A DNA stretch of 64,000 nt from Jejuia pallidilutea (GCF_002973595.1 NZ_PVEO01000009.1:81209-145208); one strand, 5' to 3'; counted from the stretch's first letter, positions 27,773 through 37,550 are shown. The notes: generated from the letters alone by a model not told the origin. Translations and numbers: made by a program.

Positions 27773-29233
27773 ATGAGTGCCACACAAATCTTACTGCTTG
27801 TTGCAGCTTACTTTGTTATATTAATTTTAATTTCTTATTTCACAGGAAAAGAAGACTCTAACGAAGCTTTTTTTAAAGCGAATAAATCGGCGCCTTGGTA
27901 TTTGGTTGCTTTTGGAATGATAGGCGCATCACTTTCTGGGGTTACTTTTATTTCGGTCCCTGGAATGATTGGCGGGCAGCAATTTGCCTATATGCAAGGA
28001 GTATTTGGTTTTTTTGTAGGCTACATATTTATTTTAACAATTTTACTGCCATTGTATTATAGATTGAATGTAACTTCTATTTATGAATACTTAGAACAGC
28101 GCTTTGGTACCGTAAGCTATAAAACAGGGGCGTTTTTCTTTTTATTATCTAGAGTTACAGGCGCTTCGTTTAGATTATTTTTGGTTGCCCTAGCAATGCA
28201 ATATATTGTTTTTGAACGCATTGGAGTACCGTTTTGGACAACCGTGGTTATTTCTATTTTACTTATATGGCTGTACACCAACCGAGGCGGTATAAAAACT
28301 ATTATTTGGACAGATACTCTGCAAACCTTAGCAATGTTAACCGCTGTATTGGTGGGTATTTACTTAATAAACGAAAGATTAAATTGGTCTTTTATTGAAG
28401 CTATAAAGTCTGAAGCATTTTCACAGAAAAGTAAAATCTTCTTTTTTGATGACCCTTATGCTGCCACCTATTTTTGGAAGTATTTTATTGGAGGTATTTT
28501 TATTGCTATTGCCATGACTGGTCTGGACCAAGATATGATGCAAAAAAACTTAACATGTAAAAATAATAGAGAATCACAAAAAAACATGTTTGCCATGGCC
28601 AGCCTTTTGGTTGTGGTTAACTTTATTTTTCTATCGCTTGGAGCTTTACTATTTATTTACGCCGACAAATTTGGTTTAGATATTCCTGTTGTAGATGGAA
28701 GAACCAGAACAGATTTATTATTCCCTGAAATTGCCATGAACCAAGGGTTTGGTAATGCTCTGGCTATTACATTTATAATTGGACTAATTGCAGCGGCATA
28801 TTCTAGCGCAGATAGCGCCTTAACATCGCTAACCACATCGTTTTCAGTAGATTTTTTAAATATTCACAACAAACCAAAGGAAGCCCAAAAACCTTTGCGC
28901 AAAAAAGTACACGTAGGCGTATCGCTACTGCTTATAATTGTGGTTATTATTTTTAATTACTTAGAAGGCAATGTGGTAAGCAATCTTTTTAAATTCGCAA
29001 CCTTTACCTACGGCCCATTACTAGGGTTGTTCGCTTTTGGTATTTTAACAAAATACCAAATTAAAGACAACTATGCGTGGATAGTGGCACTACTTTCTAT
29101 AATTATAAGTTTTGCCATTACTTCACTTCCCGAGAGTGTTATTGGAAAATATCAGTTCCATTGGGAAATTCTCCCCTTAAATGGGCTAATTACATTTTTG
29201 GGCTTAGTACTGATTCGTAGAAAGCAGCACTAA
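27773..29233 (+). CDS. Sodium:solute symporter (SSS family)
   Basis: A 486-aa integral membrane protein of the SSS/SLC5 fold with about 13 hydrophobic segments. Family blocks are ASLSGVTFISVPGM (near 50), YLEQRFG (near 110), TNRGGIKTIIWTDTLQ (near 165) and AAAYSSADSALTSLTTSFS near 340, the conserved Na+-site region. The substrate (sugar, proline, carboxylate) cannot be assigned. Upstream TTG-rich sequence is compatible with a promoter. Its last 30 nt overlap the convergent CoA-binding gene. Confidence 0.92.
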   Translation: MSATQILLLVAAYFVILILISYFTGKEDSNEAFFKANKSAPWYLVAFGMIGASLSGVTFISVPGMIGGQQFAYMQGVFGFFVGYIFILTILLPLYYRLNVTSIYEYLEQRFGTVSYKTGAFFFLLSRVTGASFRLFLVALAMQYIVFERIGVPFWTTVVISILLIWLYTNRGGIKTIIWTDTLQTLAMLTAVLVGIYLINERLNWSFIEAIKSEAFSQKSKIFFFDDPYAATYFWKYFIGGIFIAIAMTGLDQDMMQKNLTCKNNRESQKNMFAMASLLVVVNFIFLSLGALLFIYADKFGLDIPVVDGRTRTDLLFPEIAMNQGFGNALAITFIIGLIAAAYSSADSALTSLTTSFSVDFLNIHNKPKEAQKPLRKKVHVGVSLLLIIVVIIFNYLEGNVVSNLFKFATFTYGPLLGLFAFGILTKYQIKDNYAWIVALLSIIISFAITSLPESVIGKYQFHWEILPLNGLITFLGLVLIRRKQH

Positions 29234-29566
29234 AGTACAGGCTGCTTCAAAAGCAATATTATTTTCCTTTAAAATATTATAAAATTCAGGATTTTCAGTT
29301 CCTGGATTAAAAATAACACGTTTGGGTTGTAATGAAACGATGTAGTTATAATACGCTTTTTGTCGGTTAGGGTTAAGGTATAGGGTAACAGTATGTATCG
29401 CTTTATAATCTATCAATTCAGTATCGATAGAAACACCTGAAACTTCACCCTGTTTTAATCCAAAAGCCACTGTTTCTACACGGCTTGTTACCAAACGTTT
29501 AATAGCGTAGTTAGAATATCTATTAGGTTTTAAAGATGCACCAAACACCAGAGTTTTTTTATTCAT
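29204..29566 (-). CDS. CoA-binding domain protein
   Basis: A 120-aa Rossmann-like protein with LVFGASLKPNRYSNYAIKRL at the N-terminus and FNPGTENPEFYNILKENNI near the C-terminus, matching the small CoA_binding_2 family (YccU-like). Function unknown; the family binds CoA in structures. It overlaps the 3' end of the symporter gene by 30 bp in antisense. The start ATG at 29566 gives normal family length. Confidence 0.88.
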   Translation of the reverse strand: MNKKTLVFGASLKPNRYSNYAIKRLVTSRVETVAFGLKQGEVSGVSIDTELIDYKAIHTVTLYLNPNRQKAYYNYIVSLQPKRVIFNPGTENPEFYNILKENNIAFEAACTLVLLSTNQY

Positions 29567-29670
29567 AATGTTAAAAAAATTAAAATTTTGTTAAAAACAG
29601 TAACATAATTTAGAAAGCGGCGTCTCTATGATAACTATAAACAATCATCAATCAAAACTAATCAATCCAA

Positions 29671-32154
29671 ATGAAACATTTTATTTCATTAAGCATTCTT
29701 TTGTTTGCTTTTTTTTCGCTTTCTGCTTATGCCAACACGCCCGAACCAAACAATGCCAAAAAAGGCACCGTATTTGGAAAAGTTTTAGACGCTAAACTTA
29801 AACAACCCTTACCTTATGTAAATGTTATTATTAAAGATACTAAAGGAAAAACGCTAACTGGCGGAATTACCTTAGACGACGGTAGTTTTAAAATTGAAAA
29901 AATTGAAGAAGGCAGTGTTACCGTAAGTATACAATATATAGGCTACAAAACATTTAACAAAACTATAGTGCTTAAAAAAGGCAATTACAACGTAAATATA
30001 GGTAACATTTATCTAGAAGAAGAAGCCGAAAGTTTAGAGGCTGTTACCGTTGTTGCCGAAGTATCTACAATACAGCAAAAAGTAGATAGAAAAGTAATTA
30101 CCATAGGCAAAGACCTTACCACAGCTGGCGCTACTGCCAGCGATATTATGAATAATTTACCCTCGGTAAATGTAGACCAACAAACAGGCAATATTAGCTT
30201 AAGGGGCAACGAAAATGTGCGTGTAATGGTAGATGGCAAATTAAGCAACGTACCTGTAGCGCAATTGTTAAGACAAATTCCATCTACTGCCATAAAATCT
30301 ATTGAGCTTATTACCAATCCTTCGGCTAAATATAATCCCGAAGGCATGAGTGGTATTATTAATATTAAATTACACAAAAACACAAAGCTTGGGTTTAATG
30401 GTAATCTAAACGTTGGGCTTACCAAAGAGATTTTTGCAAAATTTAATAGTTCGGTTGACATGAATTACCGTAACGGAAAATTGAATTTTTATGGCAATTA
30501 TGGTAACAATATTGGAAAATACGACAACTTTGGATATATAGATAGACTAGATGACGATTCGCGTCAAGATTTTATTTTTAACAACAATAACAACTCGCAT
30601 TTATACAAATTTGGTGTAGATTTTTATTTAAATGATAAAAACACCATTTCAGCATTTACAAACCAAAATACATTTAGCGGCAAAGGTTTTGGCGATACAT
30701 TTATTACGTTTCCAGGCTTTAACCAAAGCCAGCTGTTCCAAAATATATCCGATAATCTTTCCAGCCAATATAACATAGCCTACAAACATATTTTTAATGA
30801 AGATGAAGACGAAACATTAGATGTAGAATTTGATTTTAATGATTTTAAAAATGACGAGGTTGCAAATTTTGATTTTGTAAACTTTAGCTTTCCACCCAAC
30901 TACGTAGATAATGTAAACACGCAAAGAGACCAAACCACGGTTAATGCAGATTATGTAAAACCCATTAACGAAAAAACAAAACTTGAAGTTGGTATAGAGG
31001 CACGTTTGTTTAATTCAGATATCGATTACACGTCTAGCGGACAAACTTTTGATGCTCAAGGCAACATAATACCAACACCAAGTACAGATTTTACATATAG
31101 TAGAGATATTTACTCAGCCTATGCTACTTTAGGGAAAACATTAGAAAAATGGAGCTACCAAATTGGGGCACGTTTAGAACAGGTAAGTGAAAACGCCGAT
31201 GCCACACAGTTTTTTGCCAATGGCACCTCAGAGTTTATACCGTTTGAAAACGATTATTTTCAAGTATACCCCTCTGTTTTTATCAGCTATAAATCTACAG
31301 AAAAAAACACCTACCAATTTAGTGCAAGTCGTCGTGTAGACAGACCAGGTTTACAGCAAGTAAACCCAATTAGGGAATGGAGCACCCCAAGAGTGTCCTC
31401 CTTTGGAAACCCTCAACTATTGCCACAATTTACAAATTCGGTAGAGCTAAATTATACTCGTAAATTAAAAAAGGGAAGTATAACTGGCGGAGTATTCTTT
31501 AGGCTAATTGAAGACAATATTAATAGATTTGTACGTATAGACAGAACAAATATTCCTGCAGGAAACACCATTTTAACATACGACAATTTTGATAATACTA
31601 CTGCATACGGCATTGAGCTATCCAGCAATTACAGCCCCACTAAATGGTGGAGCCTAAATGGTAGCTTTGATTTATATTCACAAGAACAACAAGGCGTTAC
31701 AGAAACAATTGAAACAAACGACTTAGCAAATGCTACCGAAGACGATATTATAGCACAAACTGTTAAAGTAGACAACCTAGTTTGGAATTTAAGATTATTT
31801 AACAATTTTAAAGCCACTAAAAAATTAAGTTTTTCGTTATTTGCAATGTATCGTGGTGAAGAAAAAGGGGTTCAGTTTATTAGAAAACCAATGTTTATGC
31901 TAAATACTGGGATGCGTTATTCGTTTTTAGAAGAGCAACGCGCAACATTTAGTTTTAACTACAGCGACATACTTAACACCATGCAATTTGAGTTTGAAGG
32001 CGATACACCTTTTCCTAGTGTAGGACAATTTAACTGGGAAAGCAACACATGGAATATTGCATTATCATACCGATTTGGCGGAGGAAAATATAGAGCGCTT
32101 AGACGAAAACAAAGAGACGATAATACTAAAGAAGGAAGCGGAGGCTTCTTTTAA
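29671..32154 (+). CDS. TonB-dependent-receptor-type outer membrane protein (CarboxypepD_reg + plug + OMP_b-brl_3)
   Basis: An 827-aa protein: signal peptide 1-21, CarboxypepD_reg domain about 34-115 (GTVFGKVLDAKLKQPLPYVN), plug about 125-230 (MNNLPSVNVDQQTGNISLRG, SIELITNPSAKYNPEGMSGI), then a barrel to the C-terminus with a Gly/Arg/Asp-rich tail (SYRFGGGKYRALRRKQRDDN). This belongs to the outer-membrane beta-barrel group of TonB-like receptors without an obvious TonB box. The ligand is unknown and no susD-like partner follows. Monocistronic, closed by a strong terminator at 32215. Confidence 0.9.
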   Translation: MKHFISLSILLFAFFSLSAYANTPEPNNAKKGTVFGKVLDAKLKQPLPYVNVIIKDTKGKTLTGGITLDDGSFKIEKIEEGSVTVSIQYIGYKTFNKTIVLKKGNYNVNIGNIYLEEEAESLEAVTVVAEVSTIQQKVDRKVITIGKDLTTAGATASDIMNNLPSVNVDQQTGNISLRGNENVRVMVDGKLSNVPVAQLLRQIPSTAIKSIELITNPSAKYNPEGMSGIINIKLHKNTKLGFNGNLNVGLTKEIFAKFNSSVDMNYRNGKLNFYGNYGNNIGKYDNFGYIDRLDDDSRQDFIFNNNNNSHLYKFGVDFYLNDKNTISAFTNQNTFSGKGFGDTFITFPGFNQSQLFQNISDNLSSQYNIAYKHIFNEDEDETLDVEFDFNDFKNDEVANFDFVNFSFPPNYVDNVNTQRDQTTVNADYVKPINEKTKLEVGIEARLFNSDIDYTSSGQTFDAQGNIIPTPSTDFTYSRDIYSAYATLGKTLEKWSYQIGARLEQVSENADATQFFANGTSEFIPFENDYFQVYPSVFISYKSTEKNTYQFSASRRVDRPGLQQVNPIREWSTPRVSSFGNPQLLPQFTNSVELNYTRKLKKGSITGGVFFRLIEDNINRFVRIDRTNIPAGNTILTYDNFDNTTAYGIELSSNYSPTKWWSLNGSFDLYSQEQQGVTETIETNDLANATEDDIIAQTVKVDNLVWNLRLFNNFKATKKLSFSLFAMYRGEEKGVQFIRKPMFMLNTGMRYSFLEEQRATFSFNYSDILNTMQFEFEGDTPFPSVGQFNWESNTWNIALSYRFGGGKYRALRRKQRDDNTKEGSGGFF

Positions 32155-32214
32155 AACCATTTTAATAATCTGATAATAGTTGATGGTTAGTGTTATATTT
32201 AGATTATTAAATAG

Positions 32215-32251
32215 AACCCCAAAAGCTTAAACTTTTGGGGTTTGCTTTTTT
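32215..32251 (+). terminator. Terminator of the 29671 gene
   Basis: A perfect 11-bp stem AACCCCAAAAG / CTTTTGGGGTT with a 6-nt loop, then TGCTTTTTT. Confidence 0.9.
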
Positions 32252-32384
32252 GGCTAATTTGTTAAAAATGTTAAAATTAGAAATTAATTATACTAAAATT
32301 TCATCTAAAACGTTATGTGATAACCAAAAACCGTATTTAGCAATTATTTGAGTTAGTCGCTTTTAAAACAATAGATTAAAACGG

Positions 32385-32406
32385 TTAATGTGCCTAGGCA
32401 CATTAA
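32385..32406. repeat. Perfect 22-bp palindrome in a noncoding gap
   Basis: Centred on CCTAGG, its inner 20 bases read TAATGTGCCTAGGCACATTA. It lies in the 727-bp gap 32155-32881, which holds no convincing gene, and directly touches the terminator-like hairpin at 32405. It could be a dimeric-regulator site or part of a degraded mobile element. Confidence 0.6.
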
Positions 32407-32438
32407 AACTCGGAATTAAAAAGTTTCGAGTTTTATTT
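32405..32438 (+). terminator. Terminator-like hairpin in the gap
   Basis: AAAACTCG (32405-32412) pairs with CGAGTTTT (32427-32434) and is followed by ATTTT. No gene is seen upstream to be terminated, apart from read-through from 29671. Confidence 0.4.
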
Positions 32439-32566
32439 TCGTATGAACTGGATGAAAATACCGAAATTAAACATATGTATTTTGCTATTATCATCTAACT
32501 GAGTAATAAGAGCTTCTCTTTTCAAAATTTGTGTTAATTGAAACTAGTTGATTAATAGCATTAAAA

Positions 32567-32608
32567 AAATCCGAAACTGTATTTAAATACTGGTTTCGGA
32601 TTTTTGTT
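32567..32608. terminator. Long cruciform-like terminator hairpin
   Basis: AAATCCGAAAC (32567-32577) pairs with GTTTCGGATTT (32593-32603), enclosing the 12-bp palindrome GTATTTAAATAC (32579-32590). T runs on both strands make it bidirectional. It sits inside the possible minus-strand frame 32491-32718 and argues against that being a gene. Confidence 0.55.
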
Positions 32609-32881
32609 TTCAAACCCTTTACATGGAAGAATTTCTCAAACTTATGTTTTATAAAATTATAGCCTGTTGTATGCTTTTTTAATAAGAGAAAACAACAGTA
32701 AGTTCGATTAATTTTCAAAAAAAGCGTATAGAAAACAAACGAAAAGACTAAATTCCTATTTGCTTTTGGGTATAGCTTATAAGTGCTCTCTAATTTTAGG
32801 CATTACCCGTTTCAACGTCAAAATCTACTCAAATTTCAGAAAACCTCATTAAAAACTATTAACGAGTAATAGAGGCATAAG

Positions 32882-33886
32882 TTACCATTTCATAATAACG
32901 CTACCCCATGTAAAACCACTTCCAAAAGCAGCCAACACAACGGTATCGCCCTCCTTTATTTTATCTTCTTCCCATGCTTCTGTTAACGCTATAATTACAG
33001 AAGCCGCAGTGGTATTGCCGTATTTTTGTATGTTATTAAACACTTGGTCGTCTCTTAACCCAAACTTATTTTGTATAAATTGGGCAATTCGTAAATTAGC
33101 TTGATGCGGAATTAGCATATCTATATTCTCTTTCTGCAAGCCATTTTTCATCAATCCTTCCATAATAACTTCACTAAAACGCACCACGGCATGCTTAAAA
33201 ACAAATGTACCATCCATATATGGAAAGTATGATAGATCCTCTTCCTTAGAGGCCAAAATTTCTGGAACCCAATGTGCTATACTTGGCCCTTTTACAATTA
33301 ATTTGTCGGCATATTTACCTTCACTATGTAAATGTGTAGACAAAATTCCTTTAGAGTTATCTTCCGCTCTAGATAGTACGCATGCACCCGCACCATCTCC
33401 AAAAATAACAGTAACACCTCTTCCTCTAGTGGTTTTATCTAGCCCGTTACTATGGTATTCTGCGCCTATAACCAAAATATTTTTATACATCCCAGTTTTT
33501 ATAAATTGGTCTGCAACAGCAATTGCATATACAAAGCCAGAACACTGGTTTCTTACATCTAGCGCACCTACAGTTGGCATATCTAGCATATCTTGAATTT
33601 GCACACCACAACCAGGAAAATAATAATCTGGACTTAAGGTAGCAAAGACAATAAAATCAATATCGTCTTTTGTTAACCCAGAACGCTCTATGGCAATTCT
33701 TGCAGCTTTTGCTCCCATAATTGCCGATGTATCTTCAGAGCCTTCCTTAATCCACCGGCGTTCTTTTATACCCGTGCGTTCTTGAATCCATTCATCATTG
33801 GTATCCATCATTTTAGATAGGTCGTCGTTCGTTACCACGTTATCTGGCAGGTATTTTCCAAGACCTATTATTCTAGAATTATACAT
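32882..33886 (-). CDS. fabH: 3-oxoacyl-ACP synthase III family (FabH-like)
   Basis: A 334-aa thiolase-fold enzyme with catalytic Cys115 (VRNQCSGFVYA), His261 (IPHQANLRIA) and Asn291 (YGNTTAAS), the full FabH triad. It condenses acetyl-CoA (or other acyl-CoA) with malonyl-ACP to start fatty-acid chains; branched starters are common in this phylum. It stands alone, without fab neighbours (no plsX, rpmF), so it may be the ubiquitous extra FabH paralog and not the housekeeping one. Confidence 0.92.
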   Translation of the reverse strand: MYNSRIIGLGKYLPDNVVTNDDLSKMMDTNDEWIQERTGIKERRWIKEGSEDTSAIMGAKAARIAIERSGLTKDDIDFIVFATLSPDYYFPGCGVQIQDMLDMPTVGALDVRNQCSGFVYAIAVADQFIKTGMYKNILVIGAEYHSNGLDKTTRGRGVTVIFGDGAGACVLSRAEDNSKGILSTHLHSEGKYADKLIVKGPSIAHWVPEILASKEEDLSYFPYMDGTFVFKHAVVRFSEVIMEGLMKNGLQKENIDMLIPHQANLRIAQFIQNKFGLRDDQVFNNIQKYGNTTAASVIIALTEAWEEDKIKEGDTVVLAAFGSGFTWGSVIMKW

Positions 33887-34036
33887 ATAAACTTGTTTTT
33901 GTGTAAACCAAAATACAAAATAATAGTATCAAACATCAAATTCCAAAATACTAAATTCCAAAAAACCAATTTCAAAAATTGAGAATCGTTAATCTAAAAT
34001 TGCAAATCTTTAATGCCAGTTTGTCATATTTCAACA

Positions 34037-34054
34037 CTTGGTACTTTTTTTGTC
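34037..34054 (+). promoter_or_regulatory. Sigma-54-like promoter candidate of htpG
   Basis: TTGGTAC (GG at 34040-34041) is followed, 10 nt after the GG, by GT (34052-34053) in TTTTGTC, the -24/-12 pattern with GT in place of GC. It ends about 45 nt before the htpG ATG. Heat-shock genes of Bacteroidota often have similar sequences, but this is inference. Confidence 0.3.
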
Positions 34055-34097
34055 TTATGCAGAAACGAAATAATACATTGAATAAAACAGATATATC

Positions 34098-36008
34098 ATG
34101 ACAAAAGGAAATATTAATGTATCGGTAGAAAATATCTTTCCGTTAATTAAAAAATTCTTATACAGCGACCACGAAATCTTTTTACGCGAGCTAATTAGTA
34201 ATGCTACTGATGCTACACTAAAGCTAAAACACTTAACTAATGTTGGCGAAGCAAAAGTTGAGTATGGCAACCCTCTAATTGAAGTTAAAATTGACAAGGA
34301 TGGCAAAAAACTTCATATCATAGACCAAGGTTTAGGGATGACAGCCGAAGAGGTTGAAAAATACATTAACCAAGTAGCTTTTTCTGGTGCTGAGGAATTT
34401 TTAGATAAGTATAAAGATTCCGCCAAAGACGCTGGTATTATTGGGCATTTTGGTCTAGGTTTCTATTCGGCATTTATGGTAGCTGATAAAGTTGAAATTA
34501 TCACCAAATCTTATAAAGATGAACCTGCAGCACATTGGATATGCGATGGTTCGCCTGAGTTCACTCTAGAAAAAGCAGATAAGCAAGAACGAGGTACAGA
34601 AATTATTCTACACATCTCCGAAGGTGAAGAAGAGTTTTTAGAAGAAGCTAGAATACGAGAACTACTAACTAAATACAATAAGTTTATGCCCATTCCAATT
34701 AAGTTTGGAACTAAGGAAATAAACGACCCAGAGCACGAGCCAAAAACCACAAAAGATAAAGACGGTAAGGAAACTACAGAACCTCATCGTAAAATTACCG
34801 TAGACGATATTATCAATAATCCAAATCCGGCTTGGACCAAACAACCAACAGATTTAAAGGATGAAGATTACAGTAATTTTTACAGAGAACTGTACCCAAT
34901 GCAGTTTGAAGAACCATTATTCCACATTCACTTAAATGTAGATTATCCGTTCAACTTAACAGGGATTTTATATTTCCCTAAGATGTCGAACGATATGCAA
35001 ATTCAGAAAGACAAAATTCAACTGTATCAAAACCAAGTTTTTGTAACCGATAATGTTGAAGGTATTGTTCCAGAGTTTTTAACAATGCTTCGTGGTGTAA
35101 TTGATTCACCAGACATTCCATTAAATGTATCGCGTTCGTATTTACAAGCCGATGGTGCAGTTAAAAAGATTTCATCTTATATTACTAGAAAAGTTGCCGA
35201 TAAACTAAAATCTTTATTTAACAATAACCGTGAGGATTTTGAATCTAAATGGAACGACATTAAAATTGTAATTGAATATGGTATGCTTTCAGAAGAAAAA
35301 TTCTTTGAAAAAGCTGATGCCTTTGCTTTATATCCAACAGTTGACGGCAAGTATTATACCTACCAAGAACTATACGATAAAATAAAAGCGAATCAAACGG
35401 ATAAAGATGATAAATTAGTAATTCTTTATGCGTCTGATAAGGATGCGCAACACAGTTATATTGAAGCTGCAAAAGCTAAAGATTACGAAGTGTTGTTATT
35501 AGATTCTCCTATTGTATCGCACCTAATACAGAAGTTAGAAACCACTAAGGAAAATATTTCATTTGCTCGTGTAGATGGTGATCATATTGACAATTTAATT
35601 AAGAAAGACGACACTAAAATTTCTAAGTTAGACGACGACCAAAAGAAAGCCTTAGATGAATTGTTGAAAGAGGTAATTCCTTCTGAAAAATTCATGGTAC
35701 AACTAGAAGCTATGGATAGTAACGCAAATCCGTTTATTATCACGCAACCAGAGTTTATGCGCCGTATGAAAGAAATGCAGCAAACTGGCGGTGGCGGTAT
35801 GTTTGGCATGGGTAATATGCCAGAAATGTACAACTTGGTTGTTAATACCAATTCTGATTTAGTAAGTGAAATTTTAAACACAAAAACCAAGAAGAAACAA
35901 GAGCGCTTAATTAACCAAAGTTTAGATTTGGCCCGTTTGTCTCAAGGTTTACTTAAAGGCGAAGAACTCACAAACTTTATTAAACGTAGCTATGATATGA
36001 TAAAATAG
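34098..36008 (+). CDS. htpG: Molecular chaperone HtpG (Hsp90)
   Basis: A 636-aa Hsp90 of normal bacterial length: ATPase domain about 1-220 (IFLRELISNATDAT, DQGLGMTAEEVEKYINQVAFSG, IGHFGLGFYSAFMVADKV), a middle domain from about 235 (NPAWTK, FLTMLRGVIDSPDIPLNVSR) and a C-terminal dimerisation region. ATP-dependent chaperone in the cytoplasm. The ATPase loop is followed by an Asp/Lys-rich insertion near 220-235 (TTKDKDGKETTEPHR), typical in Bacteroidota. Single gene, closed by a terminator at 36047. Confidence 0.97.
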   Translation: MTKGNINVSVENIFPLIKKFLYSDHEIFLRELISNATDATLKLKHLTNVGEAKVEYGNPLIEVKIDKDGKKLHIIDQGLGMTAEEVEKYINQVAFSGAEEFLDKYKDSAKDAGIIGHFGLGFYSAFMVADKVEIITKSYKDEPAAHWICDGSPEFTLEKADKQERGTEIILHISEGEEEFLEEARIRELLTKYNKFMPIPIKFGTKEINDPEHEPKTTKDKDGKETTEPHRKITVDDIINNPNPAWTKQPTDLKDEDYSNFYRELYPMQFEEPLFHIHLNVDYPFNLTGILYFPKMSNDMQIQKDKIQLYQNQVFVTDNVEGIVPEFLTMLRGVIDSPDIPLNVSRSYLQADGAVKKISSYITRKVADKLKSLFNNNREDFESKWNDIKIVIEYGMLSEEKFFEKADAFALYPTVDGKYYTYQELYDKIKANQTDKDDKLVILYASDKDAQHSYIEAAKAKDYEVLLLDSPIVSHLIQKLETTKENISFARVDGDHIDNLIKKDDTKISKLDDDQKKALDELLKEVIPSEKFMVQLEAMDSNANPFIITQPEFMRRMKEMQQTGGGGMFGMGNMPEMYNLVVNTNSDLVSEILNTKTKKKQERLINQSLDLARLSQGLLKGEELTNFIKRSYDMIK

Positions 36009-36046
36009 TTGACACGCTGTTATGTTTCAGCAATTTATTATATATA

Positions 36047-36078
36047 AAACCACTTTGTGAAAACAAGGTGGTTTTTTT
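36047..36078 (+). terminator. Terminator of htpG
   Basis: AAACCACTTTG / CAAGGTGGTTT with loop TGAAAA and a T run. The terminator at 37520 is almost the same sequence. Confidence 0.85.
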
Positions 36079-36307
36079 ATTATATCATTTTTTTAACATA
36101 TTACTTAAAATTATCACACCCTTACCAATAATAACCCGCTATTAATTTAAAAAACATCGCATTAAAAAAAATATTCTACACATTCTAAAAATTATAAAGG
36201 GGTAGCACTTTATGTAAAGTGATAAAAATCATAAAAAAAGAAGGAAAATTTTTAGTGTTTTGTACATATATAAATTAAATATTAAACCACCTTTTAATAC
36301 TTGCAAA

Positions 36308-37462
36308 ATGTTACAAAACAGAAGAATATACTTACCACCTTTAAGCTTAATAGGTCCAGGCGCATTAGATGATTTAGGAGAAGAACTTAAAACTCTCCCT
36401 TATAAAAAAGCACTATTTGTTACAGATAAAGTTTTAGTGCAAATAGGCGTTGCCCAAACCGTATTAGATGTTATAAAATCTGCTAATATAGAAGCTGTAG
36501 TGTTTGATGATGTACACCCAAACCCTACGGTTAAAAATGTTAACGATGGTTTAGAATTATTAAAAGAAAATAATTGCGATTTTATTATAACCCTTGGCGG
36601 CGGTTCACCACAAGATTGTGGAAAAGCCATAGGTATTCTAGCTACTAATGGTGGTGATATTGGAGACTACGAAGGCATCCATCTATCAAAACATGCTTCA
36701 TTACCAATTATTGCCATAAATACTACAGCAGGAACAGCTAGTGAGGTTACCATTAACTATGTTATAACAGATGAAGAACGCCACATAAAAATGGTAATGG
36801 TAGACAAAAACTGTTTAGTACAAATTGCAGTAAACGATCCAAAACTAATGTTGGGTAAGCCTCCCGCGCTTACTGCTGCAACAGGAATGGATGCCTTAAC
36901 GCATGCCATAGAAACCTATGTTACAAAGGGCGCCTTTGGATGGTCTGATGCTTTAGCTTTAGAAGCCATTAAGCTAATTTCGCAAAGTTTAGAAAAGGCA
37001 GTTGTAGATGGTCAAGACCTAGAAGCCAGAAGTAAAATGGCTTGGGGACAATTTATAGCAGGACAAGCATTCTCTAATGCTGGCTTGGGCTATGTACATT
37101 CTATGGCGCATCAACTAGGAGGCATGTACGATCTACCACACGGTGTGGCCAACGCCATTTTACTACCTCATGTTGAACAATTTAATATTCCTGCTTGTGC
37201 GCACAAACTTAAAAAAGTGGCTAGAGCCATGGGAGTTGGAGTTTTAGAAATGAGCGATACTCAAGGTGCCAATGCTGCAATTGAAGCTATAAAAGCACTA
37301 TCCAAATCGGTTGGCATTCCTTCAGGTTTAAGAGAACTTGGAGTAAAAGAAGAAGATTTTGAAGAAATGGCAAAAAATGCTTTAGCAGATGTTTGTACTG
37401 ATGGAAACCCAAGAGAAGTTACACTAGAAGACACCATTGCAATTTATAAAGCCGCCATGTAA
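36308..37462 (+). CDS. Iron-containing alcohol dehydrogenase (class III)
   Basis: A 384-aa NAD-dependent enzyme. Nucleotide motif GGGSPQD is at 97-103, and the Fe ligands of the class III family appear as Asp195, His199 (GMDALTHAIE), His264 (GYVHSMAHQLGG) and His278 (DLPHGVANA). It belongs to the FucO/YiaY/1,3-propanediol dehydrogenase group, acting on short alcohols or aldehydes. A longer frame from 36260 exists, but the 16 extra residues look noncoding; ATG 36308 gives the usual length. Single gene with its own terminator at 37520. Confidence 0.93.
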   Translation: MLQNRRIYLPPLSLIGPGALDDLGEELKTLPYKKALFVTDKVLVQIGVAQTVLDVIKSANIEAVVFDDVHPNPTVKNVNDGLELLKENNCDFIITLGGGSPQDCGKAIGILATNGGDIGDYEGIHLSKHASLPIIAINTTAGTASEVTINYVITDEERHIKMVMVDKNCLVQIAVNDPKLMLGKPPALTAATGMDALTHAIETYVTKGAFGWSDALALEAIKLISQSLEKAVVDGQDLEARSKMAWGQFIAGQAFSNAGLGYVHSMAHQLGGMYDLPHGVANAILLPHVEQFNIPACAHKLKKVARAMGVGVLEMSDTQGANAAIEAIKALSKSVGIPSGLRELGVKEEDFEEMAKNALADVCTDGNPREVTLEDTIAIYKAAM

Positions 37463-37519
37463 CGCACTTATAAACCAATTTGAGACTGGGTTTAATAAGA
37501 ATGTTAATAGCACTTTTAA

Positions 37520-37550
37520 AAACCACTTTGTGAAAGCAAGGTGGTTTTTT
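37520..37550 (+). terminator. Terminator of the iron-dependent alcohol dehydrogenase
   Basis: AAACCACTTTG / CAAGGTGGTTT with loop TGAAAG, then a T run. Identical in both stem arms to the htpG terminator. Confidence 0.85.

Noticed and set aside
32491..32718. Minus-strand open frame of 75 aa in the 727-bp gap
   Set aside because: A strong bidirectional hairpin (32567-32603) lies inside it, no start context or family resemblance was seen, and the ends fall in low-complexity sequence.
36260..36307. Longer start of the iron alcohol dehydrogenase
   Set aside because: Sixteen extra residues are unlike the family; ATG 36308 gives the standard 384 aa.
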